Position numbers and translations under genes: made by a program
The notes under the pieces: generated by a model
Told to the model about the DNA's origin: nothing
The model's input: the letters and a program-made list of their open reading frames with translations, nothing else
The model's database searches: none
In this document: piece after piece, positions 22,960 to 34,043 of the stretch
Layout of the letters: the number at the start of each line of letters is the position of its first letter
How positions within the stretch are numbered: the first letter of the stretch is position 1
Assembly: GCA_000349905.1 (NCBI GenBank)
Contig: KB722765.1
Coordinates: 62,001-126,000 of the forward strand
Origin: Volvariella volvacea V23
Taxonomy: Eukaryota > Basidiomycota > Agaricomycetes > Agaricales > Pluteaceae
DNA: 64,000 bases
Direction of reading: 5' to 3'

Positions 22960-23624
22960 CAGGAATAGTGGGTCAAGATGTTGACGTCCGGGGGTACTAG
23001 GCCTTTTATTCAGGGCGTAGAACTCGAGAAATTAAGCTCGATACAAGACGTACTCACTATTGTAGCTATACAAAATTAATGTCATCCAAGGCCAGCAAAG
23101 CGACACTAATTTTACCTGTCACACGACATTGAATTCATGTAGTTTATCTCGGGTGGATCAACTAGGGGATCTCCTTGCTTTCAGTGGCCACTATAATCCA
23201 CATCATCCATCCCTTTGTTGATAAAGTCGACTACCCTATCCTCAATGTCAGTATAGGGACACTAAATTGGCGGGGATACTGAGGTGATGCTTGATGAATC
23301 AGTAGATTTCAAGGAATGCGTCGTAGTCAACGGCTTTCCCATTTCATGCAACATTGGGTGACATCAACACCTGTTGTATGAATGATGGAAGAGAGCAATC
23401 GCGATACAACACCTGTTATAATGTGGAACGGATGAAGTGCTTGACATCAACTCAATTGCCGATGTCACTTACCCACATTTTATGAGTAGGCATCTTCTTG
23501 GCTTGACTTTCCCCAGACAGTTTTGGGTTCGACTGCACAGCCCATTTCACTGGGCTGCATGAAAAATGAGAATATCCCCGTATCAACCACAACGCGCCGC
23601 GAGCCATCCGTCCTTCCGTGGATG
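22960..23624. other. Intergenic stretch between two broken M43 copies
   Basis: Exons 3-6 of pseudogene 2 would be expected here but are absent. I see no other gene and no element that would explain the break. Confidence 0.4.
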
Positions 23625-23909
23625 GGGTGTAATTTAGGCTGGGCCTTGGTTATCTGCTCTGATGAGACTTGGGTCGGATCTCATCCTTACAAACTGCTGA
23701 TCTCAGCGGGCGGCTTGTTTGCGGCAAACGTTGAGACCACAAGCCAGCGAGCTTCAATCCCAAGCGTAGCACGTATATCAGTATGCATAAATACTGACAT
23801 AGTGATCTCAGGCTCACCTCGAATGTGAGCTACGCTTGTCCACAACGGCTGCATGGGCAAAAACCAGTTGAGAGAAGAGAGCAGCGAAAAAAAATGCTGG
23901 AGAAAACGT
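23625..23909 (-). pseudogene. M43 metalloprotease pseudogene 2 (exons 1-2 only)
   Basis: Exon 1 (23818-23909) is 92 nt, the length found in intact copies, and would encode FFAALFSQLVFAHAAVVDKR, but the start codon position reads ACG instead of ATG. Exon 2 begins after the same acceptor position, reads SLACGLN, and then has an in-frame TGA where paralogues have Leu in ARLDQQ. It ends at GPA followed by TAA, beyond which similarity stops. It lies at the head of a flank homologous to the upstream flanks of the genes at 25.4 and 28.4 kb, and is the remnant of the first unit of that tandem array. Confidence 0.85.
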
Positions 23910-25369
23910 GATACAAGTGAGCGAGGGGATTGGATTGAGGGAACTGGTGCACCTCTTACTGTTTTATCTCATTCTGTTGTGAACGGAATACATCCGAACG
24001 ACCGAGCCTGAAATTCAGAGATAGTCAAGCGTACATAGCTATGCCAAAAGGTTCCGGCACTGGTGCAAAGCTTGAAACACGCGTAAGATAGACTTGGGGT
24101 TCCCGTGGCTCGAATACTGAGAATGAATTAGACATAAGGCGTCCCTACGTCAACGTCGTCGGTGTGAGTGCATCTGTCCGCCTAAGTTGCCTTTTTTGGC
24201 GGGGACTCCCGGGTAGGACGTTTTCGCATTACACCTCTGAACAGAGCCGGAAGACTACATATGATTGAAAAGGAGACGTCAACCTGAAAAGGAGACGTTC
24301 AACTGACGCAGGTCAGCCAATGAATATATTCCTTCCTTTCAGGGCGTGGAGTAATCTGCAGCCGATACCATATTGTTGCATGATGCGTGTTGACACTTGG
24401 GCGCAGACGAGATGTCGGGTGAAATGTGGATACATTCCCTGCAGGCACCAAGGTGGTGCTTACCTGCCCTAGTTTGCAATTAGATAATTGCTAAAGAGCT
24501 GCAATATCTGACTATAACCCGGAAACGGCAACCTGGGCTGCAAGTAAAGCAGTAGAGGGTCCAAGTGAGATGTTGCTATATTAGTCTGAGCTGTAGATTC
24601 GTGGATATAACAGCGAGAATTACCTGGGTCAGCGAAATGGCCGAATAGTAAAGGAGGGACATGATGTACTGTGTTCATATTGTCGATGGCGGTGCAATCA
24701 ACCTATAAGTGTTTCACACCGCCAGTTATCAGCTACACGAGATGCCCAGCACATGCGCCAGATAGTCACCAGAGATCCGTCAAAGCCTATAAAGGACTTG
24801 CTTGCTGCTAGAGTAGTTCAAAATAGGCCATCGCACATTCGTCGCTGCCTAGGTTTGCAATAGATTTCAGATCGAAGGTAGGGATGACAGTCACCTCCCC
24901 AAAGCTTATGATTTCTGTGGTATAGCCACGAGTGAGCGCTGTGAGCTTCCAATATCAGTGGCGGTAGACGTACCTTATCCGTCTGGACCAATGTTCCACA
25001 TTTTGGAAAGTGTAGATAACATCAGGGAGCAACAGTAGACCCTGGAAAGGTCCCGACAGATTAATCACCTAGTCACTTTTGATAGGGCTGCATTAGGCTG
25101 CTCGATCACGCCCGAGGGTTTCTCTTCGGTTTGAAGACGACAGGCTCAAGGAATGGCTCAAAACGTGGCTAGCGTGATGGGTAGGCGTCAACCAAGTATG
25201 AATCACATGATATAGTTTATTTGGTGTTTATTTACAAAGACTATGGAAACGCAAAGAAAAGACATGAAAATGCAATGTGAGAAAAGAGTCCTTACAAATG
25301 TTCATGTTGCAATAAATACGACGACTTGGATCAAACGCATATGCATATCATCTCAGGGTGCTTGACCGC
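23910..25369. other. Flank of tandem unit 1
   Basis: Non-coding as far as I can see. It is homologous, with many indels, to the flanks at 26.6-28.2 and 29.6-31.1 kb. The right end holds the presumed 3' region of the intact gene at 25370. Confidence 0.5.
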
Positions 25370-26533
25370 TCAGCACGCAATGCCGCGGTAGGCACGTGTC
25401 TGCTCCTGCATCCTGGCAATTTGCCCAGGTGTGAACACCAACCTACACGCATCCGGGATGTAATCCATGTAATTGTCTAATCCCCACAGTGCCATATTCA
25501 GAACTCGCACTAATAAAGGCAGTGTATCCACTCACTAATAGTAGGCGCAATCCCACAACTCGCTTGGAAGTTGTTACACTCCTCAGTTGGCCCGGCTTGC
25601 GGTGCAGTATCATCAACGTAGTCTCCTGGCTCGTCACATCCATTGTTGAATGTGTGCCAGAGACCAAGCCAGTGGCCAACCTCATGGGTGAAGGTCTTGC
25701 CTTTGCCATAACCTGGTATAGGTCCTCCAGGTAAGATGACGGGGTTAAGGAGAATACCATCGAGGTACTGGAACTCCTCATAGAACGCTCCAGGAGTACC
25801 GATTCCCATGAGGCCATCAGGATAGAGTCTGACAGCAACGGGGACATGTAAGCAAGTGCGCGGAGTCTACGCGTTGGAGACTCACGGAATTGTGTAGATA
25901 TTTAAAGTCTCTGGACCTCCTTCGCGGAAGCGGGATGCAAATTCGTGCCAATTCGGGTCGTCGAAGCCACTGTTTAGGTCTACTCAGCAACCCCGTCTAT
26001 GAGCGTACGACTCACTCACCTCCCGTTCACACCGGCGTTGAACCACTTACTGTTCATTATACGACGAGTACGGACGTGGTTGAGCCTAAACCCAGCAACT
26101 GCGAGATCCTCGTTGACGGCACGCATTTGTTCTTGGAGAATCTCGTGGCTGAAACCGGAACGTGTAGGCCAGAGGTCAGGAGGGAATGTGGTGTGCGACT
26201 CACGGTATCCATCCACCCTCTCTTGTCCTATTTGTTGCAATAATATTCCAGTATACATCTACCTCAGCTGGGCCCTGGTTATCTGCACGAACGAGACTCG
26301 GATCGGGTCTCATCCTCGCAAATTGCTGTTCCAAGCGGGCGGCTTGTTCGTGATCGATGTTAAGACCACAGGTGACCGAGCTTCGAGAGCGTAGCGGTGC
26401 GTGAGCACACATACGCCCAGGTGCAGGGACCTCAACCTCACCTAGAATGTGCGCTACGCTTGTCCATAACGGCAGCATGAGTGAAAACCAGTTGAGAAAC
26501 GAGAGTAGCGAGAAAAAATGCTGAACAGAACAT
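25370..26533 (-). CDS. Secreted M43 (pappalysin-type) metalloprotease, copy 3
   Basis: Secreted zinc endopeptidase of MEROPS family M43, similar to fungal extracellular metalloproteases of the MEP1 kind. Exons: 26442-26533, 26204-26380, 26020-26148, 25886-25969, 25536-25828 and 25370-25476, giving 293 residues. Residues 1 to about 20 form a signal peptide (MFCSAFFLATLVSQLVFTHA). Exon 2 carries CGLNIDHEQAARLEQQF and DVYWNII. The zinc site HEVGHWLGLWH is at 209-219 (catalytic Glu210), followed by GGCDEPGDYVDDTAPQ and a Met-turn YMDY with Met262. The C-terminus is RMQEQTRAYRGIAC. Exon lengths 92/177/129/84/293/107 are identical in copy 4. Nothing essential is missing. It belongs to tandem unit 2. 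Confidence 0.92.
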
Positions 26534-28351
26534 GGTGAGAGAGAAGAAGAAAGAAAGCTTGACTGAGGAAGTTGGAATACCTTCTGGCCTTTTTATACAG
26601 CTCTGCCTGCGGCGGAGTACCGTCCAGTAACCGAGCCTGAATTCAAAATTCGATTGAGCGCGTCCTTGGCCTGTGGCTATGCAGCGCTGAAGGTCCCTGT
26701 GCCAGCAGGATGAAACCCACGAGACCGCTGAATTCCAGCGGCGTCGAATAGGATTGAATTGAATACGGGTCCTCGATCTCAACGCTGTCAGATCGAATAC
26801 GTCCTGTTGCCTAGTTTATCATTTGTCGTAATGACTCCCGGGTAGGACGGCATCGTTTTGCGTTTTCTGGCAGAGCAGTAGGGCAGTTGTTGATCGACAA
26901 GGCGAGGCTAACCTGAGCTTGAGGGGTTGCACTGACGTCGATACTAATCGAGCACTCAACAAGTATATTACTTCCTTCCTTTCGGGGTGTGGCACACTCC
27001 GATACCATGATGTTAAATTGATGCATGTTGCATGGGAACTACTTGAGCGCGGATGAAATGCAGGCTGTGAATTGTTGGCGCATCCTCGGCAGGCACCAAG
27101 ATGATATTGACCGGATTTAATTATGAGGCTCGAAGATGGTCGAAGGGCTGCGGCGACTGGCGGCTGTCTGAAATCAACATCTTAGAGGGCAGATAATACC
27201 GAAGAGAGACTCGGATGACGCTATCGACCCTAACCTTGGCTGTAGCGTCGTGCAAATGACGGCTGAGCATTACATGGATCAGCGAATAAGCAAGGTCTCG
27301 TGGTAAGCACGCAGTCACGAAAGACAACATTTCGTGACTATAGTTCATGATATGCACAAACATGGGATGCAGACACAGTGCCCAAATTCCAAGTGAATAT
27401 ATATTGTACGTACAAGATTTTGTTGTCGTCGACGGGCGCTTGACATGATATCCAAAGGGAATGTAGATAAAGCCGCAAATAATATTAATCCCGTGGATTT
27501 GCAATTCGGGAGGGTGTTAGGCACTGCGCGCCGAGAGCCGCGTACGGACATGCTGGGGTAAGTGCACGGGAAGTGTCCCAACAATGTCAGTCGGGTGAGC
27601 TGTGCGGCGGACATGACAAGAAGAGACAGTCACCTTTGCAGTAATCATGAGTATCTTCCATAGTATTGCAGCACGAATAGCAGCAGCAATAGACTCGCTT
27701 TGAAAGTACAGGTCCAGCGCGTCACATCTGGAAGGGTGTAGTTATCATCGCGGCGTAACAGTGGACCTTAGAAAAGTCTCAACAGATTATTATCTCATCA
27801 CACGTGACAGTACAGCATCATACCGCTTCAAAGGCTCGTTCAATACCATCCAAGTATTTCTTTCTGGCTTGAAGTCGAAATGCTTGAAGGGCGGTGATGC
27901 GGTATCATCTGACTGTGAACCACGTGATGATTCATTTGGACTTGTGTGTTGAAGTCCTAGGCGAATCGGGGACAATCCTCCGATATCCCTCAAAGCGGCC
28001 TAGTGCAGTCCTATCACAATTCATTGGTGAATGATCTGTTGAAACCGTTCTGACAGCGAGCTATTCAATTCCCATCCGAGCGTTTCTCTCCAGCGTGAAG
28101 ACGACAGGCTCAAGCAATGGCTCACAAACCAGGCCAGCTAATGTGGTAGACATCACGATTCACCCGAGTACGAATCAATGATACAGATATATTTTGTTTG
28201 CTGCATCTATGTACAAAGGCTATGAAAATGTAAAGAAATTGACAGAGGACAAAATGTGAGGGAAAAAATCCTTAAAAATGTTCATGGTTCGCAATAAATA
28301 CTCCAACCTAGATCGAACATATATGCATGCAGCTTCAGAGTCCTTGACTGC
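26534..28351. other. Flank of tandem unit 2
   Basis: Promoter of M43 copy 3 followed by about 1.6 kb without a recognised gene. It is homologous in pieces to 23.9-25.2 and 29.5-31.2 kb. A few 60-130-codon frames exist, but they are not conserved as frames between units. Confidence 0.5.
26591..26597 (-). promoter_or_regulatory. TATA box of M43 copy 3
   Basis: TATAAAA on the minus strand, about 58 bp upstream of the ATG. The tandem neighbour has GATAAAAGGG at a comparable distance from its own start. Confidence 0.5.
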
Positions 28352-29516
28352 CTAGCATGCAATACCCCGATAGGCACGCGTCTGTTCCTGCATCCTAGCA
28401 ATTTGCCCAGGTGTAAATTCCAGACTGCACGCATCAGGAATATAATCCATGTAGTTATCTGATCCCGTCGCACCACAGTCAAGGTTCTTGTCAAATTAAA
28501 GGTAGTATATTCACTCACTGATAGTAGGCGCAACCCCGCAACTAGCTCGGAAGCTGTTGCAACCACCAGTTGCGTCGGCTTGTGGGGCGGTATCAGAGAC
28601 GTAGTCGCCTGGCTCGTCACATCCGCCTTGGAATATGTGCCAGAGACCTAGCCAGTGGCCGACCTCGTGAGTGAAGGTCTTGCCTTGGTTATAATCTGGT
28701 ATAGGTCCTCCAGGTAAGATGATAGGGTGGAGGAGAATGCCGTCAAGGTACTGGGACTCGTCGTAGAATGCTCCAGGAGTACCGATTCCCGCAAGACCAT
28801 TGGGCCGGAGCCTGACATCGAGGGACGTGAGCACATTAGCGGCGTCTACAAGTACAAGACTCACGGAATCGTGTATACATTCAAGGTCTCTGGACCTCCT
28901 TCGCGGAAGCGGGATGTAAATTTATGCCAGATCGGATCATCGAAATCACTATTTAGTCCTACTCAGCGACTTCGCATATGCGCCGTGCACAACTCACTTA
29001 CCTTGCGTTTACACCAGTGTTGAACCAATGTTCACTTACGATACGACGAGTGCGGATATGGTTCAACTTGAACCCGGCAACTGCGAGATTCTCGTTGACG
29101 ACACGCATCTGTTCTCGGAGGGACTCAGTGCTAAAATCGGAATAAGTGGGCTAGATTTCAGAAGGGACCTAGTTTGCGACTCACGGTATCCATCCTCCCT
29201 CTCTTGTCCTATTTGCCGCAATGATGTTCCAGTAGACGTCTATCTCAGCTGGTCCCTGGCCATCCGCTCTGATGAGACTCGGGTCGGGTCTCATTCTCGC
29301 AAACTGTTGATCTAAGCGGGCAGCTCGTTCATGGTCGATGTTAAGACCACAGGTGAGTGAGCTTCGATCCCAAGCGTAGCGTGTGTCAGTGCGCACAAGC
29401 ACGATGTATAGATCTCAGCCTCACCTGGAATGTGAGCTACGCTTGTCCATAATGGCTGCATGAGCGAAAACAAGTTGGGAAAGAAGAACAGCGAGAAATA
29501 GTGATGGAGAAAACAT
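28352..29516 (-). CDS. Secreted M43 metalloprotease, copy 4
   Basis: Closest paralogue of copy 3 and the product of tandem unit 3. Exons: 29425-29516, 29185-29361, 29002-29130, 28865-28948, 28519-28811 and 28352-28458, giving 293 residues. All exon lengths equal those of copy 3. The signal peptide begins MFSPSLFLAVLLSQLVFAHA. The zinc motif HEVGHWLGLWH is at 209-219, followed by IFQGGCDEPGDYVSDTAPQ; the Met-turn is YMDY and the C-terminus RAYRGIAC. Promoter: GATAAAAGGG lies about 50-60 bp upstream of the start. Differences from copy 3 are scattered substitutions only, in line with a recent tandem duplication under continued selection. The substrate is unknown. Confidence 0.92.
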
Positions 29517-32500
29517 GATACAAGAGGACGAGGGGACTTGATTGAAAGAATTAGAGTCCCTCTGGCCCTTTTATCCTCCTCCACCCACGGCGGAACACTA
29601 AACCATAGCCGAGTCTGAAGTTCAAGGGTTGATCGCGTGTATACTGGCCTGTGGCTGTGCAGCGCTCAAGTTGCTGCACTGGCGTAAGGGATGAAACCTA
29701 CACAATCGTTGATCCCCACGCCGCTGAATATCTCGCCCCATTGAACAGTGGTCTTCCCTCCCGCCAACGCTACCACTCGGAGTGCGTCCTTTTGCCCAAC
29801 TCCCCGTTTCTGGCCGTGACTACCCGAGCAGGTCAGTATCACACTGCACTCTCTGGCAGATCCGTAGGAACACTACCGATCGAGAAGGCAAAGCTAACCT
29901 GAACTTGTGGGGTTGAACGGACGTAGATATCAGGCGAGTGCCCAATTCCCATCATGCATTTTCCCATCCGGGGTGTGGTGCACGCCGATAGCTGATGTTC
30001 AACTGATGCATGATGCATTTTGACTGCTTGAGAGAGCGGGTAAGATGCCGATTATGAAATAATAGTGCATCATCTGCAGGCAGCAAGATCACCCTGGCTG
30101 GCTCTATCGTTGAAAAACGGCTGACTGCAATCCGAGAGCGATAAGTCGGAGTGCAAGTAGCACCAAAAAGGACCCGGAGAGATAATGCCGTCTACGTGAG
30201 TCTTGGCTGTAGATTCGTGAATATGATGGTTGAGCATTGCCAGAATCAGAGAAGAAGCCAAATGGCGGAGAAACGACATATAGCACTGAGTTCGTGTTGT
30301 CGATGGCCGCCTCTGAGTGTTCCGCATTGCCGGTAAGTGGCTATACGAGACACCCAGCACGTGTGCCGTGATGATCACTAGAGGTTGATTAAAACCAACA
30401 GAGGCCCTGCCTGCTATCAGAGCAGTGTAAAACTGGCTCCCGCATTTAATATCGTGATATAGGCTGTCCATGTGGGTCACCGAAGGTTAGGGCTCACAGA
30501 CACATTTGTGACAGAGGTAAAGGCTCGAGGTAGATACGCAGTCACAACATACGAAAACTTCAGGGGCAGGGTCAACAACATGTGCGGAACGAAGATGCAA
30601 ATGTAGTATCTAAGTATTGGGTTTGTATACGTACGAAGTCTGTTGGCATCTGCGGGCTCTTTGACGCGATATTTGAAGGAGACACAGTCGAAGCCCTAGA
30701 TATTAAGAGGTCTCCCGATTTGCAATTGCGGATACCGGCCCCTTTGCACAAGGAGGTGCGGACCAGCATGGCGCACTAGAGGTGTCGCCGAGAATGTGAC
30801 TACTTCAGTGGTAGACATAAGAAAGTGAGTGTACGACGATCGGCTTGACAGAAACTAAGTGTCTCCCTTTAGCATAGCATAACTCAATATACAGTAACGG
30901 TAGCAATAGAAGTACCTTTGACCTTTAGGACCAGCACGCCACTCTGTGAGGGTGTGGTTAGAATGGTCATCTGTGGACTGTTATTACCATTCCAAGGTCC
31001 TGATGCTATCGCAAGTGAGGAGACAACATGAGACTGTCTTAAACAATCAATCGGGCTCATTTAGTCCTCATCAGAGTAGCGTCTTCCGGCTCAGAGGACG
31101 ACAGGCTCGAAGGATGGCGCCAAAATGCGCCTTGACAAGAGTCGAGCTCGAGGGCGTAGGGACCACGTGATTCATTATTTGCACCTGTGTATGCGAAGAA
31201 CCAAAGTCGGCGGACATGCTTGACCCTGATGCTGGTGCTTAATGACAAAATGATGTGGAAGGAGAAAGTTTGTCTCCTCACCCCAGCATATCAAGGTTGA
31301 TCAGAGTACCTAGCGCTCGATACTCCAGAGTCAATTTCGACTTGCTAGCCCATTTCATCGCGGTCGAAGCGCCCACGACCAGCCGCGACCAGTCCACGAC
31401 CTCACTTTCAGGATGCCTGACTTGGCGTTCCACTCCTCATCCTAACTACCGATCATCGTGAGCAGCTCAAGACACGATTAGATAATACCGAAACGAAGAA
31501 CACCCGCGAAGGAGTTAGCACACCACCGTCTAATCTCACTTGATTACGAACGTCATCAAAAGAAATATAAACGTACGAACATGGGCACCCACGAACACAC
31601 GCACACCTATTCCTGCCGTACTGCAGCTTGCAACCAGCTTGCCACACGACCTCCGAGTAATGAACAGACGTCAAGACGTATAACTCTTCCCAATTGAGTG
31701 GGCAGGCATTTCCCCGGTCGGTCGGAAGCAATACTTGTCCTAATTTGGCAAAACTTTTCGGATGTCAACACCACCTTTCGTCCTGCGTCAGGGCATGAAG
31801 AGCTGTGCACATACTCATGCCTGCATTCTGGCAGTCAATGAGCATGAGGATCTAGCGAGGTCGACATCTAATGGCACTACACGAGACTGCCAGGTGCTGT
31901 GGACATGGGAAATCGCCTCGATGCAAGTGGGGGGTGGAGTTGGTAAAAGATTTTAGACGTCATGCATACTGCAGGTCGCGAGGGAGGGAGGCCGCAATAT
32001 CTTCAACAGGGCCGGTGTTACAGGTACCCGAATATGGGTATGCTGCAAGTAGATAACCTTGCTTCGATCGACGGCTGCGTGATCCAAGGAGGAGATGCGA
32101 AATGAAGTGGCTGAAGAGAGGACTTGGACGATGCCAAAGAGGTGATGATGGGAAAGCTTGGAGAGCGTGAATAAGGCTGCTCGTGGCGATGACATCCCAG
32201 AAAGGGTTATCCGTCGCAACACAAAGAATCCCTGCGGCTGGGCATGAGCGCTAAGAGACTTGGGGGACGCGGTCCTCCGCATCCTGCTTCGATGCTTCAA
32301 AGTCCTGTTGGCATCGACCGGTCCACCTCCCAGCTCTTTTCGACGACGACAGCAGGCTGATAGAGCGCCGCAGACCCGTCAGATTGGGACAGGAGTGGCT
32401 ACACGTGAAATGGCCCGTGCGTCGGAATGCCAAGAGCACTTGGTACTGGTCGGGCTGGTGGGCAGACGGAGAAAATTATTGTGAAGGGGTAGATTGAAAC

Positions 32501-32629
32501 TCCGCTGCCGACGTAGTATTTGACTGTGCAGACGGGTTGAATAGCAACCAACAAGTTCTTCTCCCTTTTCTCTTTCTTTTCGACCCAACCTACGAGTATA
32601 TTCTTCGTTTAAAGTCATCATATTTCGTG
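29517..32629. other. Flank of tandem unit 3 and intergenic DNA
   Basis: 29.5-31.2 kb is the third copy of the array flank. From 31.2 to 32.6 kb I see no gene; scattered 60-90-codon frames lack motifs. The last 100 bp (TTCTTCTCCC, TTTCTCTTTC) are pyrimidine-rich leader for the glycoprotein gene. Confidence 0.4.
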
Positions 32630-34043
32630 ATGGCCCCAGTCGCTCTTTCAACGCTAGTCACTCTCGCCCTCGCCTCCTACGCCTACGCCCAAGAGACGTT
32701 CCCAGCTACTCCTCTGGCCAGCAAGACGTTCTCTTATCCCTCCGGAATCGTATGCATCTTAACTTGATTACCCCACTTTGTTCATTAAGAGTGCTATTTT
32801 TAGCCCTATCAAGTTGATACCGAACCCCATCTTATCCGTGGTGGCCAATACGGTTACAACATCTGCAACTCGACCACCCAGAACCAAGATTCCCGCTGCC
32901 AGACTGCCCTCATCAACAACATCGAAGGTTCGTCTCCGTTCATTTTCGCCCTTCGTTTTTTATTCGGTCTTCGTCTCTTTTTTACCATTTGATCGTCCCT
33001 TCCCATTCACTCCAACACGACCCTGACTCGCTTGTTCCTGTTAGACTTTTGCATCTGGGGTCCTCCTGAACCCGACTCGGTTGTTGGTGACCATGAAGGT
33101 GTCATGGTTGCATGGTGCACAAAGCCCACAAGCGGCGCTCGCCTGATTCCCGAGGGTACTCTCCAAGGCTTGCAATGGATCAACGCCCCCGACTACGTCG
33201 CTCTTCTCGGTTACATCGACCAAAGACGCATCAACATTCCTGAGGGTGATTGGGGAGGTGAACTCGACCCCCACGGTGCTGATCTCGTACGTGGCTTCCT
33301 CCGCTCCACTTCTTCGCACTCTATCCCCCATTTGCACGCGACTTATGGCCTGAATCTGTTTTAGCGTGGTAACCCACTCGGTAGTCTCGTTTACACCAAC
33401 ACATGGAGCGGCGACAACAGCACCTTTGATCAAGTCATTGAATGGCATCTGTACGTCGTCATTTACACTATCTGCCTAGTTACACACCACTCAATCTCCC
33501 TCCCATAGCTTCATCGGTGGCAACTTCTTCTGCTTCAAGGCCTGCGATCCCAGGGGTGCCGACGACGACCGCTACTGCGAACACATCCTCGATCGTATCG
33601 GTTGCGCCTACAACGTCCCAAACAATGCCCAGAATGGCACATTCGAGGTTTGCGATGGTGAAAACCAGGACTTCCCCGGTATCTACACCGTCGATGGCGT
33701 CGAGATGACCTACAGCCAGCCCCCCGAATCTCTCGGCCCCATCACCACCATGCCTTACCAGCCCCGTGTGCCCGCCACCTCCAACTGCGTCACCTACGAG
33801 TCCGAGTCCTTGTTCCCTGAGCTCCGCACCATCAGTGCTCCTCACATCACCCCCGCTCCTTCCGAGACTGCATCTGGCTCATCGCCCACCGGCAGCGGAA
33901 GCGGAAACGGCTCTAACCCATCAAGAACTAACACTGCTGCCAACTCTGAGGATACTAATACAGAGGGTAACGGTGCTTCGTCACTCGCCATCTCGGGTCT
34001 TTCCCTATTGGGTGTTGTCTTCTCTGTCGCTCTCCTGTCGTAA
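32630..34043 (+). CDS. GPI-anchored 'macrofage activating glycoprotein'-type protein
   Basis: Predicted cell-wall or surface glycoprotein found across basidiomycetes; biochemical function unknown. Exons: 32630-32749, 32804-32927, 33045-33286, 33365-33450 and 33509-34043, giving 368 residues. Residues 1-20 form a signal peptide ending SYAYAQ. The conserved core has DFCIWGPPEPDSVVGDHEG, EVAWCTKP-like MVAWCTKP, DWGGELDPHGADLRGNPLG and FCFKACDPRGADD, plus paired cysteines and QDFPGIYTVDG with SLGPITTMPYQPR. A Ser/Gly/Thr-rich stalk (about 305-345) and a C-terminal hydrophobic tail (SLAISGLSLLGVVFSVALLS) indicate a GPI anchor. The gene sits near the centre of the mirrored metalloprotease region but belongs to none of the duplicated families. 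The family label follows the name used for Cryptococcus homologues. Confidence 0.88.

Larger units (their letters stand above)
23625..31200 (-). repeat. Tandem array of three ~3-kb units carrying M43 genes
   Basis: Three head-to-tail units can be traced: about 23.6-25.25, 25.25-28.23 and 28.23-31.2 kb. Each full unit holds an M43 gene and about 1.6 kb of its upstream flank. Landmarks in register: ACTCCCGGGTAGGACG at 24205 and 26834 with a weaker match at about 29820; GACGACAGGCTC at about 25136, 28100 and 31097 (spacing about 2,964 and 2,997 bp); ACCGAGCCTGAA at about 24001 and 26627 with a variant near 29608. Gene ends at 25370 and 28352 are 2,982 bp apart. The first unit is truncated inside its gene. 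Confidence 0.8.
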
